Assembly: GCA_017881265.1 (NCBI GenBank)
Contig: JADGRA010000003.1
Span: 37,088-101,087, forward strand
Direction of reading: 5' to 3'
DNA length: 64,000 nt
DNA from: Myxococcaceae bacterium
Lineage (GTDB): Bacteria > Myxococcota > Myxococcia > Myxococcales > Myxococcaceae
This document shows positions 53,224 to 61,165 of this stretch, piece by piece. The translations under genes were made by a program, and so were the position numbers. The first letter of the stretch is position 1, and each line of letters starts with the position of its first letter. Below the pieces are notes generated by a model, which was not told the DNA's origin, searched no databases, and saw nothing but the letters and a program-made list of their open reading frames with translations.

Positions 53224-54006
53224 ATGCGCGCGGCATTCTTCGGCGGCATCTACAACAACTACATCGGCCTGGAGGAGGCGCTGGCCGATGCCAGGCGGCG
53301 GGGGGCGGAGCGGCTGTTCTGTCTGGGAGACGTCGGAGGCTTCGGGCCACACCCGGACCGCTCCATCGAGAGTCTGCGGAAGGCGCAGGTGGAGATGGTG
53401 CAGGGCAACTACGACGACGCGGTGGGCAATGCCCGCGAAGACTGTGGCTGCGGCTACACCGACCCGCGCGACAACCACTTCGCCCGCCTCTCCTACGCCT
53501 ACACCCTGGACAAGACGTCCGCCGGGCACCGGCCCTGGCTGGCCGGGTTACCGCCGCAGCTTTCGGTGGAGCTAGGAGGGACGCGTCTTCACCTGGTGCA
53601 TGGCTCGCCCCGGCAGCAGAACGAATTTCTCTGGGAGAGCACCGCGCCGGATGCCTTCCTCGAGCGGCTGTGCGTGGAAGCCGGGGCGGACGTGCTGTTG
53701 TGCACCCACACCGGCATCCACTGGCAGCGCCAGCTGCCAAGTGGACGCCGGGTGGTGAATGTCGGCGCTCTGGGCCGGCCGGCCAACGATGGCCGCACCT
53801 GCGTCTGGTACGCGTTCCTCGACACCGAGGCGGAAACGGCGCCGCCGTTTTGTTTCATCCCGCTGGCGTACGACCACCAGCGCCTGGCCAGGGAGATGCG
53901 GGCGGAAAAGCTGCCCGAGGAATTCGTCGAGACGGTGCTGACTGGCTGGTGGACGACGTGCCTGGAGATTCTGCCGTCGAAGGAGCGCCTGCGTGGACGC
54001 TTCTAG
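53224..54006 (+). CDS. Metallophosphoesterase-fold protein with altered first metal motif
   Basis: 260 residues. The calcineurin-like fold is shown by FCLGDVGGFGPHPD (GDxxG), GNYDDAVG (GNH[DE] with His replaced by Tyr), HLVHGSP and THTGIHWQRQL (GHTH-like). The first metal motif, normally [ST]DIHGN, reads GGIYNNYIG: both Asp and His are gone. The enzyme may use fewer metals or be non-catalytic. Adjacent to and in the same operon as the radical SAM gene, so probably part of the same process. Confidence 0.82.
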   Translation: MRAAFFGGIYNNYIGLEEALADARRRGAERLFCLGDVGGFGPHPDRSIESLRKAQVEMVQGNYDDAVGNAREDCGCGYTDPRDNHFARLSYAYTLDKTSAGHRPWLAGLPPQLSVELGGTRLHLVHGSPRQQNEFLWESTAPDAFLERLCVEAGADVLLCTHTGIHWQRQLPSGRRVVNVGALGRPANDGRTCVWYAFLDTEAETAPPFCFIPLAYDHQRLAREMRAEKLPEEFVETVLTGWWTTCLEILPSKERLRGRF

Positions 54007-54024
54007 GCCAGCACCTCCGGCCCG

Positions 54025-54597
54025 CTAGTCCTTGTTGCCGGGCTTGCTCCAGGGCGGCACCACGCCGTTCATCCGCGCATAGGCGATGGACTGGCCGAGG
54101 TGCTCCCAGCAGTGGCCGTAAGTAATCATGAAGAGCGAGCGCTCGTTGATGGTGTTGCCGAAGAAGTTGTGAGTCTTCTCGAGGTCAGCGTCGCTCGTGT
54201 CCTGGACAGTTTGGTGCAGAAAGGCGAAGGCCTTGGTGAGGATGGCCTTGATTTCGTCCTTCTTCGTCGTCTGGGTGTCCCACTGCTTCGGGTCCATGCC
54301 CTTCACATCGGCCGGCGCCTCCCGTCCCATCTGGCCCGCGATGAAGTAGATGCCCCCGGCGATGTGCAGGTACACCTCGGCCACCGAACGTACGCCCTTG
54401 GCGGGCCGCCAGGTCATCTTCGCCTGGGGCATGGCCTGCTCCAGCGACATAATCTCCTGCTCGACGTAGGCGAGCCCCTTCAAGTAGTCGCCGCGGAAGC
54501 CGGACGGGCCCGGAGCACTTCCCGCGTCCTGCGCGAAGGCGGGGGTGGACAGAGTGACTGCAAGGCAGAGGACCGAAGCCAAGCGTCGACTGGACAT
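54025..54597 (-). CDS. Exported DinB-family protein
   Basis: 190 residues with a signal peptide (MSSRRLASVLCLAVTLSTPAFA). DinB four-helix bundle: AEVYLHIAGGIYFIAGQM (first His), and TYGHCWEHLGQSIAYARMNG (two His), giving the three-histidine metal site. Most DinB proteins are cytosolic thiol-dependent enzymes; a secreted version is common in myxobacteria and of unknown role. AGGAGG precedes ATG 54597. Divergent from the amidase. Confidence 0.86.
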   Translation of the reverse strand: MSSRRLASVLCLAVTLSTPAFAQDAGSAPGPSGFRGDYLKGLAYVEQEIMSLEQAMPQAKMTWRPAKGVRSVAEVYLHIAGGIYFIAGQMGREAPADVKGMDPKQWDTQTTKKDEIKAILTKAFAFLHQTVQDTSDADLEKTHNFFGNTINERSLFMITYGHCWEHLGQSIAYARMNGVVPPWSKPGNKD

Positions 54598-54671
54598 GGA
54601 TGAAACCTCCTGTGGCGAGACGGGGCACGTCGTCTACCACGGCGTCCCCGCCAGCGGCTAAGAAGCGTTTG

Positions 54672-56321
54672 ATGTCCCAACCCAACCCGCCCTCGAAGCC
54701 ACCCGCCCTTTCACGCCGCGCGTTGCTGCAGCTCGGCATGGCCACCGGCGTCGTCGCCGTGGCGCAACGCGCCACGGGCGAGTCGTCCGAAAGTGCACGC
54801 TTGTCCACGGACGCAGGACAGCCCTTCGCCCTGGAGGAGGTGACGCTGGAGCAGCTCCAGCAGCGCATGGCCAGTGGCGCGGAGACGGCCCGCAGCCTGA
54901 CCGACAGTTACCTCGCGCGGATTGCCACCCTGGACCCGACGCTGCACGCGGTGCTGGAGACCAACCCGGAGGCGCGGGCCCAGGCCGACGCCCTGGACGC
55001 CGAGCGGCGGGCGGGAAGCGTCCGTGGGCCCTTGCACGGCATCCCGGTGCTGCTGAAGGACAACATCGCGACGACGGGGCCGATGCACACCACCGCCGGC
55101 TCGCTGGCACTTCTTCAGGCGACGGTGCAACGGGAGGCCTTCTTGGTGGGCCGGCTGCGTGCGGCCGGGGCCGTGCTTTTGGGGAAGACCAACCTGAGCG
55201 AGTGGGCCAACTTTCGCTCCAGCCACTCCTCCAGTGGGTGGAGCGGGCGCGGCGGGCAGTGCCGCAACCCCTACGTGCTGGACCGGAGCCCGTCGGGGTC
55301 CAGTTCCGGTTCCGGGGCGGCCGTCTCGGCCAATTTGTGTGCGGTGGCGGTGGGGTCGGAGACAGACGGCTCCATTGTCTCTCCCTCCGCTGCCTGCGCC
55401 CTCGTCGGGCTGAAGCCGACGGTAGGCCTGGTGAGCCGCTCGGGAGTCATCCCCATCTCGCACACCCAGGACACTGCGGGGCCGATGGCGCGCACGGTGC
55501 GGGATGCCGCCCTGCTGCTCGCCGCGCTGGCCGGCTATGACGCCTCCGACGCTGCCTCCCGCTCGACGGGCATGCCGTCCGGGGCGGACTTCCTGCGGGG
55601 ACTCGAGCCGGGTGGGCTGCGCGGCGCGCGGATTGGCGTGCCGCGGCCCGTCTATTTCGGCTACAGCCCGGGCACCGACGCGCTGGCAGAACAGGCGCTC
55701 GCGGTCCTCCGGGACGCGGGCGCCATCCTCGTCGACCCGGCCCCCATCAAGACGGCGGCGGCGCTGGACGCGCCCGAGAACGAGGTCCTCCTGTATGAAT
55801 TTAAGGCGGACATCGAGGCGTACCTGCGCGGCCTGTCGGGGAAGGCGCCCCGCACACTGGCCGAGCTCATCGCCTTCAACGAGAAGAATGCCTCCACCGA
55901 GATGCCCTTCTTCGGCCAGGAGCTGTTCCTCAAGGCCCAGGCGAAGGGCCCGCTCACGGACCCGGCCTACCGGAAGGCGCTGGCGGCGTGCCGGCGACTG
56001 GCCCAGAAGGAGGGCATCGACGCGACGATGGAGCGCCACCGCCTGGACGCGCTGGTGGCCCCGACGCAAGGCCCGTCCTGGCTCATCGACCACGTGAATG
56101 GCGACAGCTTCGGAGGAGGAAGCAGCACCCCGGCCGCCGTCGCTGGTTACCCGAGCATCACCGTCCCCATGGGACAGGTGTCCGGGCTTCCGGTGGGGCT
56201 TTCATTCTTCGGACGGGCCTTCAGCGAGCCCACCCTTCTGCGGCTGGCTTACGGCTTCGAGCAGGCAACCCACCACCGCCAGCTGCCCCGCATGCTGCCC
56301 ACCGCGGCCGTCCCGGCCTGA
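54672..56321 (+). CDS. Tat-exported amidase (amidase-signature family)
   Basis: 549 residues. N-terminal LSRRALLQLGMATGVVAVA is a Tat-type signal. Amidase-signature triad: Lys in VLLKDNIATTGPMHT, cis-Ser and nucleophile Ser in SGSSSGSGAAVSAN and GSETDGSIVSP. The rest is the standard AS fold ending PMGQVSGLPVGLSFFGR. It hydrolyses an amide, substrate unknown; export suggests an extracytoplasmic substrate. Confidence 0.9.
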   Translation: MSQPNPPSKPPALSRRALLQLGMATGVVAVAQRATGESSESARLSTDAGQPFALEEVTLEQLQQRMASGAETARSLTDSYLARIATLDPTLHAVLETNPEARAQADALDAERRAGSVRGPLHGIPVLLKDNIATTGPMHTTAGSLALLQATVQREAFLVGRLRAAGAVLLGKTNLSEWANFRSSHSSSGWSGRGGQCRNPYVLDRSPSGSSSGSGAAVSANLCAVAVGSETDGSIVSPSAACALVGLKPTVGLVSRSGVIPISHTQDTAGPMARTVRDAALLLAALAGYDASDAASRSTGMPSGADFLRGLEPGGLRGARIGVPRPVYFGYSPGTDALAEQALAVLRDAGAILVDPAPIKTAAALDAPENEVLLYEFKADIEAYLRGLSGKAPRTLAELIAFNEKNASTEMPFFGQELFLKAQAKGPLTDPAYRKALAACRRLAQKEGIDATMERHRLDALVAPTQGPSWLIDHVNGDSFGGGSSTPAAVAGYPSITVPMGQVSGLPVGLSFFGRAFSEPTLLRLAYGFEQATHHRQLPRMLPTAAVPA

Positions 56322-56357
56322 AGGCCTCGACGGTGCTTGCGCGGAGGGGCGTTGCCG

Positions 56358-57032
56358 CTACTGCGGCGGTACCGTGGGGACCGGCGCGGGCGGGACCGGC
56401 GTAAACGGGACGGGCGCGGGTGCGACCGGCGCGGGCGCGACCGGCGTCTGGCCACCCGGAAGCGCGCCCGGCGTCCACAGCAGGTTCGCCTGGTAGGCGA
56501 TGCGGATGAGCTTGGTGTCCAGTAGGCCGCGCACGGCGACCCGGACGAAGAAGACGACCTCGCCACTGGGCAGCTGCTCGAGGGTGACGGACTTAACCCC
56601 GAAGCCGACGCGCGAGTTGGTGTCATTGAAGCCTGGGGCGTCAAATGCGGCGGGCACGGCGATGCCGTTGGCCGAATTCAGCGTGCCCCGCAGCGGGGAC
56701 TTGGGCGTCAGCGAGAAGCGAATGAGGACTTCGGCCCAGGTGGGAGGGCCCAGGATGAAGCCCGCCCCCTGCGCTGTCAGGTCGAGGTTCACCGTCCCGG
56801 TGACGATGCGGAGGCTGGGCTGACCGGGGGCACCCGGGACGTCGACCAGCGCCTCCCCTTCGATTTTGTCGGGGGCAATCTGCAGGATGTCGCCCGTGCG
56901 GGGGAGCGCCCGCGTCGTCCCGTCCGTCGTCTGCGCGAGCGTGGTGGGTGTCGTGGCGTTGCAGCCCAAGAAGCCGAGGCTCGCGAAGACGACGAGAAAC
57001 GGCGGGAAGGGGATGTGAAGGGCTCGGGGCAA
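56358..57032 (-). CDS. Hypothetical lipoprotein with proline-rich tail
   Basis: 224 residues from TTG 57032, preceded by AGGAGA. Lipobox FLGC at about 21-24. The mature part is beta-rich (LRIVTGTVNLDLTAQGAGF, VKSVTLEQLPSGEVVFFVRV) and ends in a low-complexity Pro/Val/Ala tail of repeated PVAPA units (residues about 196-224). No family recognised. Divergent from the M24 peptidase gene. Confidence 0.66.
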   Translation of the reverse strand: MPRALHIPFPPFLVVFASLGFLGCNATTPTTLAQTTDGTTRALPRTGDILQIAPDKIEGEALVDVPGAPGQPSLRIVTGTVNLDLTAQGAGFILGPPTWAEVLIRFSLTPKSPLRGTLNSANGIAVPAAFDAPGFNDTNSRVGFGVKSVTLEQLPSGEVVFFVRVAVRGLLDTKLIRIAYQANLLWTPGALPGGQTPVAPAPVAPAPVPFTPVPPAPVPTVPPQ

Positions 57033-57203
57033 GAGGCTCTCCTGAGGCGGAACTCTCTCCGGGGCGGCGGAGACTACCGGCCTCGCTCCACAGAAGCCCA
57101 GTCCCATTTGGCCAGGTGCGGCCAAAAGCAGCGCGCGGGGACATCCGCCCGGTGCGTGACGGCGCGCTGCCCTTGCGCATTCCGCACTAGGCTTCGCTCG
57201 CCC

Positions 57204-58559
57204 GTGCGCTGCCCTACCCGGTGTTCTGTCGCCCTCTTGTTTGTCACGGCTGTCCTCTCCACGCCGGCGGGTGCGGCGCCGGTGGTTGCCCCACCTCCCA
57301 GCGCCTTCGGCTTCTCGCCACTGCCGTGGAGCGAGGAGATTCGCCTCCGGGAGGAGTGGCTTGCCCAAAGGCAGGCGCTCCTTCTGGACATGATGCGGCG
57401 CAACGGTGTCGCCATGTGGATTGTCGTCAACGAGGAATTCCATGACGACCCGCTGACGGCCTACGTCGCGCCGCCACGCCCGTCCCCGGGGCGCCGCGAC
57501 TTCTTCGTCTTCGTCGATGCGGGTGCCCAGGGGCTGCGCAAGGTGGCGCTGACCGACTTCGAGGAGGAGACGACGACGCGCTTCTTCGAGTCACCGCAGG
57601 ATGGAAAGAGGCCGGAGGAGGCCCTGGCCCGACTGGTGGCGCAGGTGGAGCCGCCCACCATCGCCCTGTCCATCGGCGGGAGCCGCGGCGTCACCCACAG
57701 CCTGACGCATGACGCCTACCAGACGCTGGTGCGCGTGCTGGGGCCCGAGCGCGAGAAGCGCTTCGTTTCGGCCGAGCCGCTCATCGTCGAGTACCTGGAC
57801 ACCCGCCTCCCCGGGGAGATGGAGCCCTACCGGCGGATGGTGCAGCTCACCGACGCCATCGTCCTCGAAGCCTTTTCCAGCGCGGTCATCCAGCCCGGCA
57901 AGACGACGGTCGGCGACGTCCGGCGGTGGCTCTACGACGCGCTTGGTCGCGCCGGAGTGTCGACGTGGTTTCAGCCGGACCTCCGCATCCAGCGCCAGGG
58001 GATGGGGAAAGCCACGTCGCGGGGCTTCCTCGCCGTTGCGCCGGAAGCAGAAGTCTTCCAGCGCGGCGACGTCCTGCACGTGGACTTCGGCGTGACCTAC
58101 CTCGGCCTGAACACCGACTTCCAGCGAATGGGCTACGTCCTGCGCCCAGGGGAACAGGACGTGCCGGCGGGCCTGAAGACCGCGCTGGCCAATACCAACG
58201 CCTTGCAGGACGCCCTGGCCGCCGAGTCGCGCCCAGGGAGGAGCTCGGCCGACGTCTACGACGCGGTCATGAAGGCGATGAAGGGCAAGGCCATCGAGGC
58301 ACAGGTGTATTCCCACCCCTTGGGCGCGCAGGGACATGGGCTGGGGGCGGCCATCGACTTCCGGGCGGCGAGCCGGAAGGAGCCGCCCAGGGCCCTTCGC
58401 AAGGGAAGCTGGCTGGCGATGGAACTGAACACCGCGACCCTCGTGCCGGAGTGGCTGGGACAGAAGGTCTTCGTGATGGAGGAGGACCCGGTCTACCTGA
58501 CGGACGAGGGATGGAAATTCTTCGTCCCGCGACAGACCGAGTTTCTCCTCATTCAGTAA
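57204..58559 (+). CDS. Exported M24-family metallopeptidase (Xaa-Pro aminopeptidase-like)
   Basis: 451 residues from GTG 57204, with a signal peptide (VALLFVTAVLSTPAGAAP). The pita-bread fold C-terminal domain keeps the five metal ligands: two Asp in HVDFGVTYLGLNTDFQR, His in YSHPLGAQGHGLGAAIDF, Glu in LAMELNTATL and Glu in VFVMEEDPVYLT. Similar to exported prolidase-like proteins of Proteobacteria. Predicted to cleave Xaa-Pro peptides in the periplasm. Confidence 0.85.
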   Translation: MRCPTRCSVALLFVTAVLSTPAGAAPVVAPPPSAFGFSPLPWSEEIRLREEWLAQRQALLLDMMRRNGVAMWIVVNEEFHDDPLTAYVAPPRPSPGRRDFFVFVDAGAQGLRKVALTDFEEETTTRFFESPQDGKRPEEALARLVAQVEPPTIALSIGGSRGVTHSLTHDAYQTLVRVLGPEREKRFVSAEPLIVEYLDTRLPGEMEPYRRMVQLTDAIVLEAFSSAVIQPGKTTVGDVRRWLYDALGRAGVSTWFQPDLRIQRQGMGKATSRGFLAVAPEAEVFQRGDVLHVDFGVTYLGLNTDFQRMGYVLRPGEQDVPAGLKTALANTNALQDALAAESRPGRSSADVYDAVMKAMKGKAIEAQVYSHPLGAQGHGLGAAIDFRAASRKEPPRALRKGSWLAMELNTATLVPEWLGQKVFVMEEDPVYLTDEGWKFFVPRQTEFLLIQ

Positions 58560-58892
58560 CGATGTGTCCGCACCCCCGAAGAGGTGCGAGGAAGTGCTTG
58601 CGCCGCGTCGTGCCGTCGATCGCGCGTCGTCTACGCGCTCCTCGTCCGGGCAGACATGTGGCCACCGAACCCGGCTGCAGACCGGAAAAGCCACGCTGAG
58701 GCGTTGGCGGGCTGCAGGACTTTTCCCGTGCGCAATGAGGTCGTCGCGACCCGGCCCCTCGGGTTGAACGCCTGAGCTCGGTCTGGGTCATCGACAACGC
58801 GCTCCCTCTCCGGCGACTTTCCCTATAGCGGGGCGGAACGACCGGCCGCTCGACCCGCTGGCCGCGGTCAAGGGCGACCCCTGCAAGCGGAA
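58560..58892. other. 333-base gap without recognisable gene
   Basis: Both strands are interrupted by stops, and no product with family features is seen. A 63-codon frame at 58584-58775 on the plus strand has no ribosome site and unlikely composition. No hairpin or promoter stands out. It may be decayed sequence at the 5' side of the broken desaturase gene. Confidence 0.5.
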
Positions 58893-59749
58893 TTGGAGCC
58901 GGACGTCATCCCAGAAGGAATGCAGCCTCCCAGCCCCGGCAGCCTGGTGGTCCTCTTCGCGGTCCTCGCGGTGGGGCTGGGCTGGCTGGAGCGCCGGGCG
59001 CGGCCCTTTCCCCTCGTCCCGGTCTGGCGCCGCGAGCGCTGGCTCGACGTGGCGTACTGTTCTTCACGCCCTACGCGGGGCACGTGGCGAGCGCGGCCGC
59101 CTTCGTTCTTGCGGTGGGGCTGGCCTTCGCGGTCACCCGGGGTCGCATCGCCGACCTGGTGGACTTCGTACGAGCAAACGGGCCCATCGCCGGGCAGCCG
59201 CGCGCGCTGCAAATCCTCGAGGGGCTGCCGGTTGCCGACCTGGTCGGCTACTGGGTGCACCGCGCCTTGCACCGCGGTCGGTTGTGGCGCATTCACGCCG
59301 TGCACCACAGCACCGAATCGCTCGACTGGCTCGCCGCCGCGCGCGTCCATCCTCTCAACGAGGCGCTCAACAAGGTCTCACTGGCGCTACCGCTGCTCGC
59401 GCTCGGTTTCGAGCCGGAACGCTTCGCGGTGGTTGCGCCCCTGCTCGGGCTGCACGGGCTGCTGCTGCACGCATCGGTAGGCTGGGACTTCGGCCCGCTG
59501 CGGCTGGTCATCGCCAGCCCGCGCTTCCACCGCTGGCATCACGCGCGCGACGTCCAGGGCGTGAACTTCGCCGGACTGTTCCCGGTGTGGGACCTGATTT
59601 TCGGGACGCTGTACCTGCCGGCGCACGCGCAGCCGGCGCGCTTCGGCATCGACGGGGCACGGCCCCCGCCCGGCCTGTTCGCACAGCTGGCCTGGCCGTT
59701 CCGACGCGAGGCCGTCCTCAAGACCCCCGTGTTACCCGCCGACTCTTGA
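58893..59749 (+). pseudogene. Sterol desaturase/fatty acid hydroxylase-family gene with a frameshift
   Basis: First frame (TTG 58893, or ATG 58920): membrane helix PGSLVVLFAVLAVGLGW then WRRERWLDVAY. At about 59059 the frame breaks; the rest (FFTPYAGHVASAAAFV and on) is in the -1 frame and contains all three histidine boxes: HRALH, HAVHH and HRWHH (FHRWHHARD). One missing G in TACTG(G)TTC would restore a single frame through DVAYWFF. This is the di-iron fatty-acid-hydroxylase superfamily (PF04116). Could be sequence error or a recent mutation; the rest is intact to its stop, which falls inside the repeat at 59746. Confidence 0.75.
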
Positions 59750-59768
59750 AGACCAGGCCTGGCACCAG
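59746..59768. repeat. Partial copy of the tRNA-Sec anticodon arm (repeat B)
   Basis: TTGAAGACCAGGCC followed by TGGCACCAG matches bases 60085-60107 inside the tRNA-Sec gene at 21 of 23 positions, same orientation. It coincides with the stop codon of the desaturase gene. Only the D-loop to anticodon-loop section is copied; neither an acceptor nor a T arm is found around it. Confidence 0.6.
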
Positions 59769-59802
59769 CGCAAGCCCCCGTGCGTGGTGGGCCGACCAAT
59801 AC

Positions 59803-59816
59803 TTGAAGACAAGGCC
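59803..59816. repeat. Shorter third copy of the same repeat (C)
   Basis: TTGAAGACAAGGCC matches 60085-60098 at 13 of 14 positions in the same orientation. On the minus strand, it could form a small stem CTTG/CAAG. Possible remnant of the same duplication as repeat B. Confidence 0.4.
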
Positions 59817-59991
59817 GCACCGCACAGCACGAGTGGGGACAGCGCCGCCTGTAGCAGCGGTACCCCTATGCCGTGTCGTGCAGGTCCGGCTCGAGCCGTA
59901 CTGAGGTGAGCAGGGACTCGCGCCGCCAAGCAGTGAATGGACTTTGATGCCCGAATAGGTGCAGTCCAGAGCGGGTACCAGAAAACTGGGT

Positions 59992-60014
59992 CTCTCCCCT
60001 TGAGGGTGGGAGAG
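59992..60014 (-). terminator. Hairpin downstream of tRNA-Sec
   Basis: CTCTCCC (59992-59998) pairs with GGGAGAG (60008-60014), seven perfect pairs, nine-base loop, lying 13 bases beyond the tRNA 3' end on its strand. A run TTTT follows a few bases later on the minus strand. Probable terminator of the tRNA transcript. Confidence 0.5.
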
Positions 60015-60027
60015 GCCGACACTTTCA

Positions 60028-60123
60028 CGGTAGAGCAGCGGAATCGAACCACCCGAACGACGCTCGCGCGCCACCCCACTGGTTTTGAAGACCAGGCCGG
60101 TCACCAGACGCGGACGCTCTACC
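60028..60123 (-). tRNA. selC: tRNA-Sec (anticodon UCA)
   Basis: All arms of a bacterial selenocysteine tRNA are present on the minus strand. Acceptor stem of 8 perfect pairs: GGTAGAGC (60123-60116) with GCTCTACC (60036-60029), discriminator G (60028), no encoded CCA. D-stem of six pairs (CCG, GTC with GAC, CGG) with a TGGT loop and one extra unpaired C at 60110. Anticodon stem CTGGT/ACCAG, loop CTTCAAA, anticodon TCA (60088-60086). Long variable arm with stem GGCGC/GCGTC. T-stem GGTGG/CCGCT and loop TTCGATT (8 plus 5 pairs, the bacterial pattern). The organism therefore likely incorporates selenocysteine; selA, selB and selD are not in the window. Confidence 0.93.
60085..60107. repeat. Source copy of the anticodon-arm repeat (A, within tRNA-Sec)
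   Basis: TTGAAGACCAGGCC followed by GGTCACCAG is the D-loop to anticodon-loop part of the tRNA gene read on the plus strand. Repeats B (59746) and C (59803) lie 339 and 282 bases away in the same orientation. The anticodon loop is a known crossover site for some tyrosine integrases, so these could be attachment-site remnants; no integrase gene is present. Confidence 0.55.
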
Positions 60124-60215
60124 AGACAGTATTCCGGCTGCTGTGGCGCCGGTCGGAATCTCATCCCTTCACAGATTCGGGCGGGCAGCCACTCCTGCTC
60201 CGCCGCCCGCCGTGG

Positions 60216-60701
60216 CTACTGAATCTCGCCGCGGATTTCTCCGCCCTTGCAGGCGGAGGTGTGCACGTTGACGTAAGCCGCACCGCCGGCCTTCAGCGCG
60301 GTGACGAAGGCGGCGAAGTCGGCCGGTGCGCCCGTGGCAGCGACATAGTCACTGGCAACGAAGGTCTTGGCGAAGAGGTGCGAGTCGGGCCCGCCGAGCG
60401 AGTTAGCGAACGACAGCACGACGGGTCCCGGAGCGGCAGCGGAGCCGAAGTGGATGTGGGCGGCGGTGACCGGTCCCGAGAGGCCCTCGTAGGTGACGCT
60501 GGCCTCGATGGAGGCGTTGTCCGCGGGGATGTTGATTTGGGCAGCTCCCAAGGTTCCGGCGCTGGCAGACGGACAGGGCGGGGTCTCGGCGCCCGGGGTG
60601 AGCGCCACCCGGAAGCCCGTGGGCTGCGTGCCCCCGCTCACGGTGCTGCAGGCCCCCAACATCCAGAGGGCCAATGCCAAAGAAGTGCAGGACCACTTCA
60701 T
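60216..60701 (-). CDS. CHRD-domain lipoprotein
   Basis: 161 residues from ATG 60701, preceded by GGAGGAGG. Lipobox MLGAC at about 14-18. CHRD domain: FRVALTPGAETPPCPSAS, ASVTYEGLSGPVTAAHIHFG, and the closing VHTSACKGGEIRGEIQ. CHRD domains occur in chordin and in many bacterial surface proteins; ligand unknown. Two cysteines (in PPCPS and SACKG) could pair. Upstream of tRNA-Sec on the same strand, 92 bases away. Confidence 0.87.
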   Translation of the reverse strand: MKWSCTSLALALWMLGACSTVSGGTQPTGFRVALTPGAETPPCPSASAGTLGAAQINIPADNASIEASVTYEGLSGPVTAAHIHFGSAAAPGPVVLSFANSLGGPDSHLFAKTFVASDYVAATGAPADFAAFVTALKAGGAAYVNVHTSACKGGEIRGEIQ

Positions 60702-61165
60702 CGTCGACCTCCTCCGTTGGACCTCTCGGTCTTCCCCTCGGGACACCGAGCGACTGCGGCGTTGCGCGAGGCGGGCTGAGCGTAGCGCTTCGGCCCCTAG
60801 CGTGTTCGAAAACCCAGCCGGGAAAGTCCTATGCGCCCCGGCGCCCGTCCTTCAAGCCGCCACCCACGGCGTGTCGCAGCAGCCGCCGGACGGACGGCGG
60901 CGAAACCAGGCCTTCGGGTGCTGCTGTCCGAGGGGCGAGGCCACACGTACGCGCCACCACCGGCTGCACCCCCGGCCGCGCCCGGCAGGGCGAGCTGAGG
61001 GAGACTGGGCTTTCGCCTCGACAAGCGGCCAGTGGCCTCCCCGGAGCGGCTGCACAACTGTCGGCACATTGGAACGACGGGGTGTTGCCGAGCACGCCGG
61101 GCCGCACCACGCTATGACCTGTCCTGAAACGGTGGCGAGGTTCGACCGCTGGGTCAGAGGGAGCG
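60702..61165. other. 464-base gap, divergent promoter region
   Basis: Lies between the divergent CHRD and small lipoprotein genes. Open frames on both strands are low complexity and lack ribosome sites. No clear hairpin, repeat or consensus promoter was found, though promoters for both genes must be here. Confidence 0.5.

Noticed and set aside
58584..58775. 63-residue plus-strand ORF in the 58.6-58.9 kb gap
   Set aside because: No ribosome site, Arg/Cys-rich shadow-like composition, no conserved neighbour.
59937..60779. 280-codon plus-strand frame over tRNA-Sec and CHRD gene
   Set aside because: Runs through a complete tRNA and antisense to a lipoprotein with a strong ribosome site.
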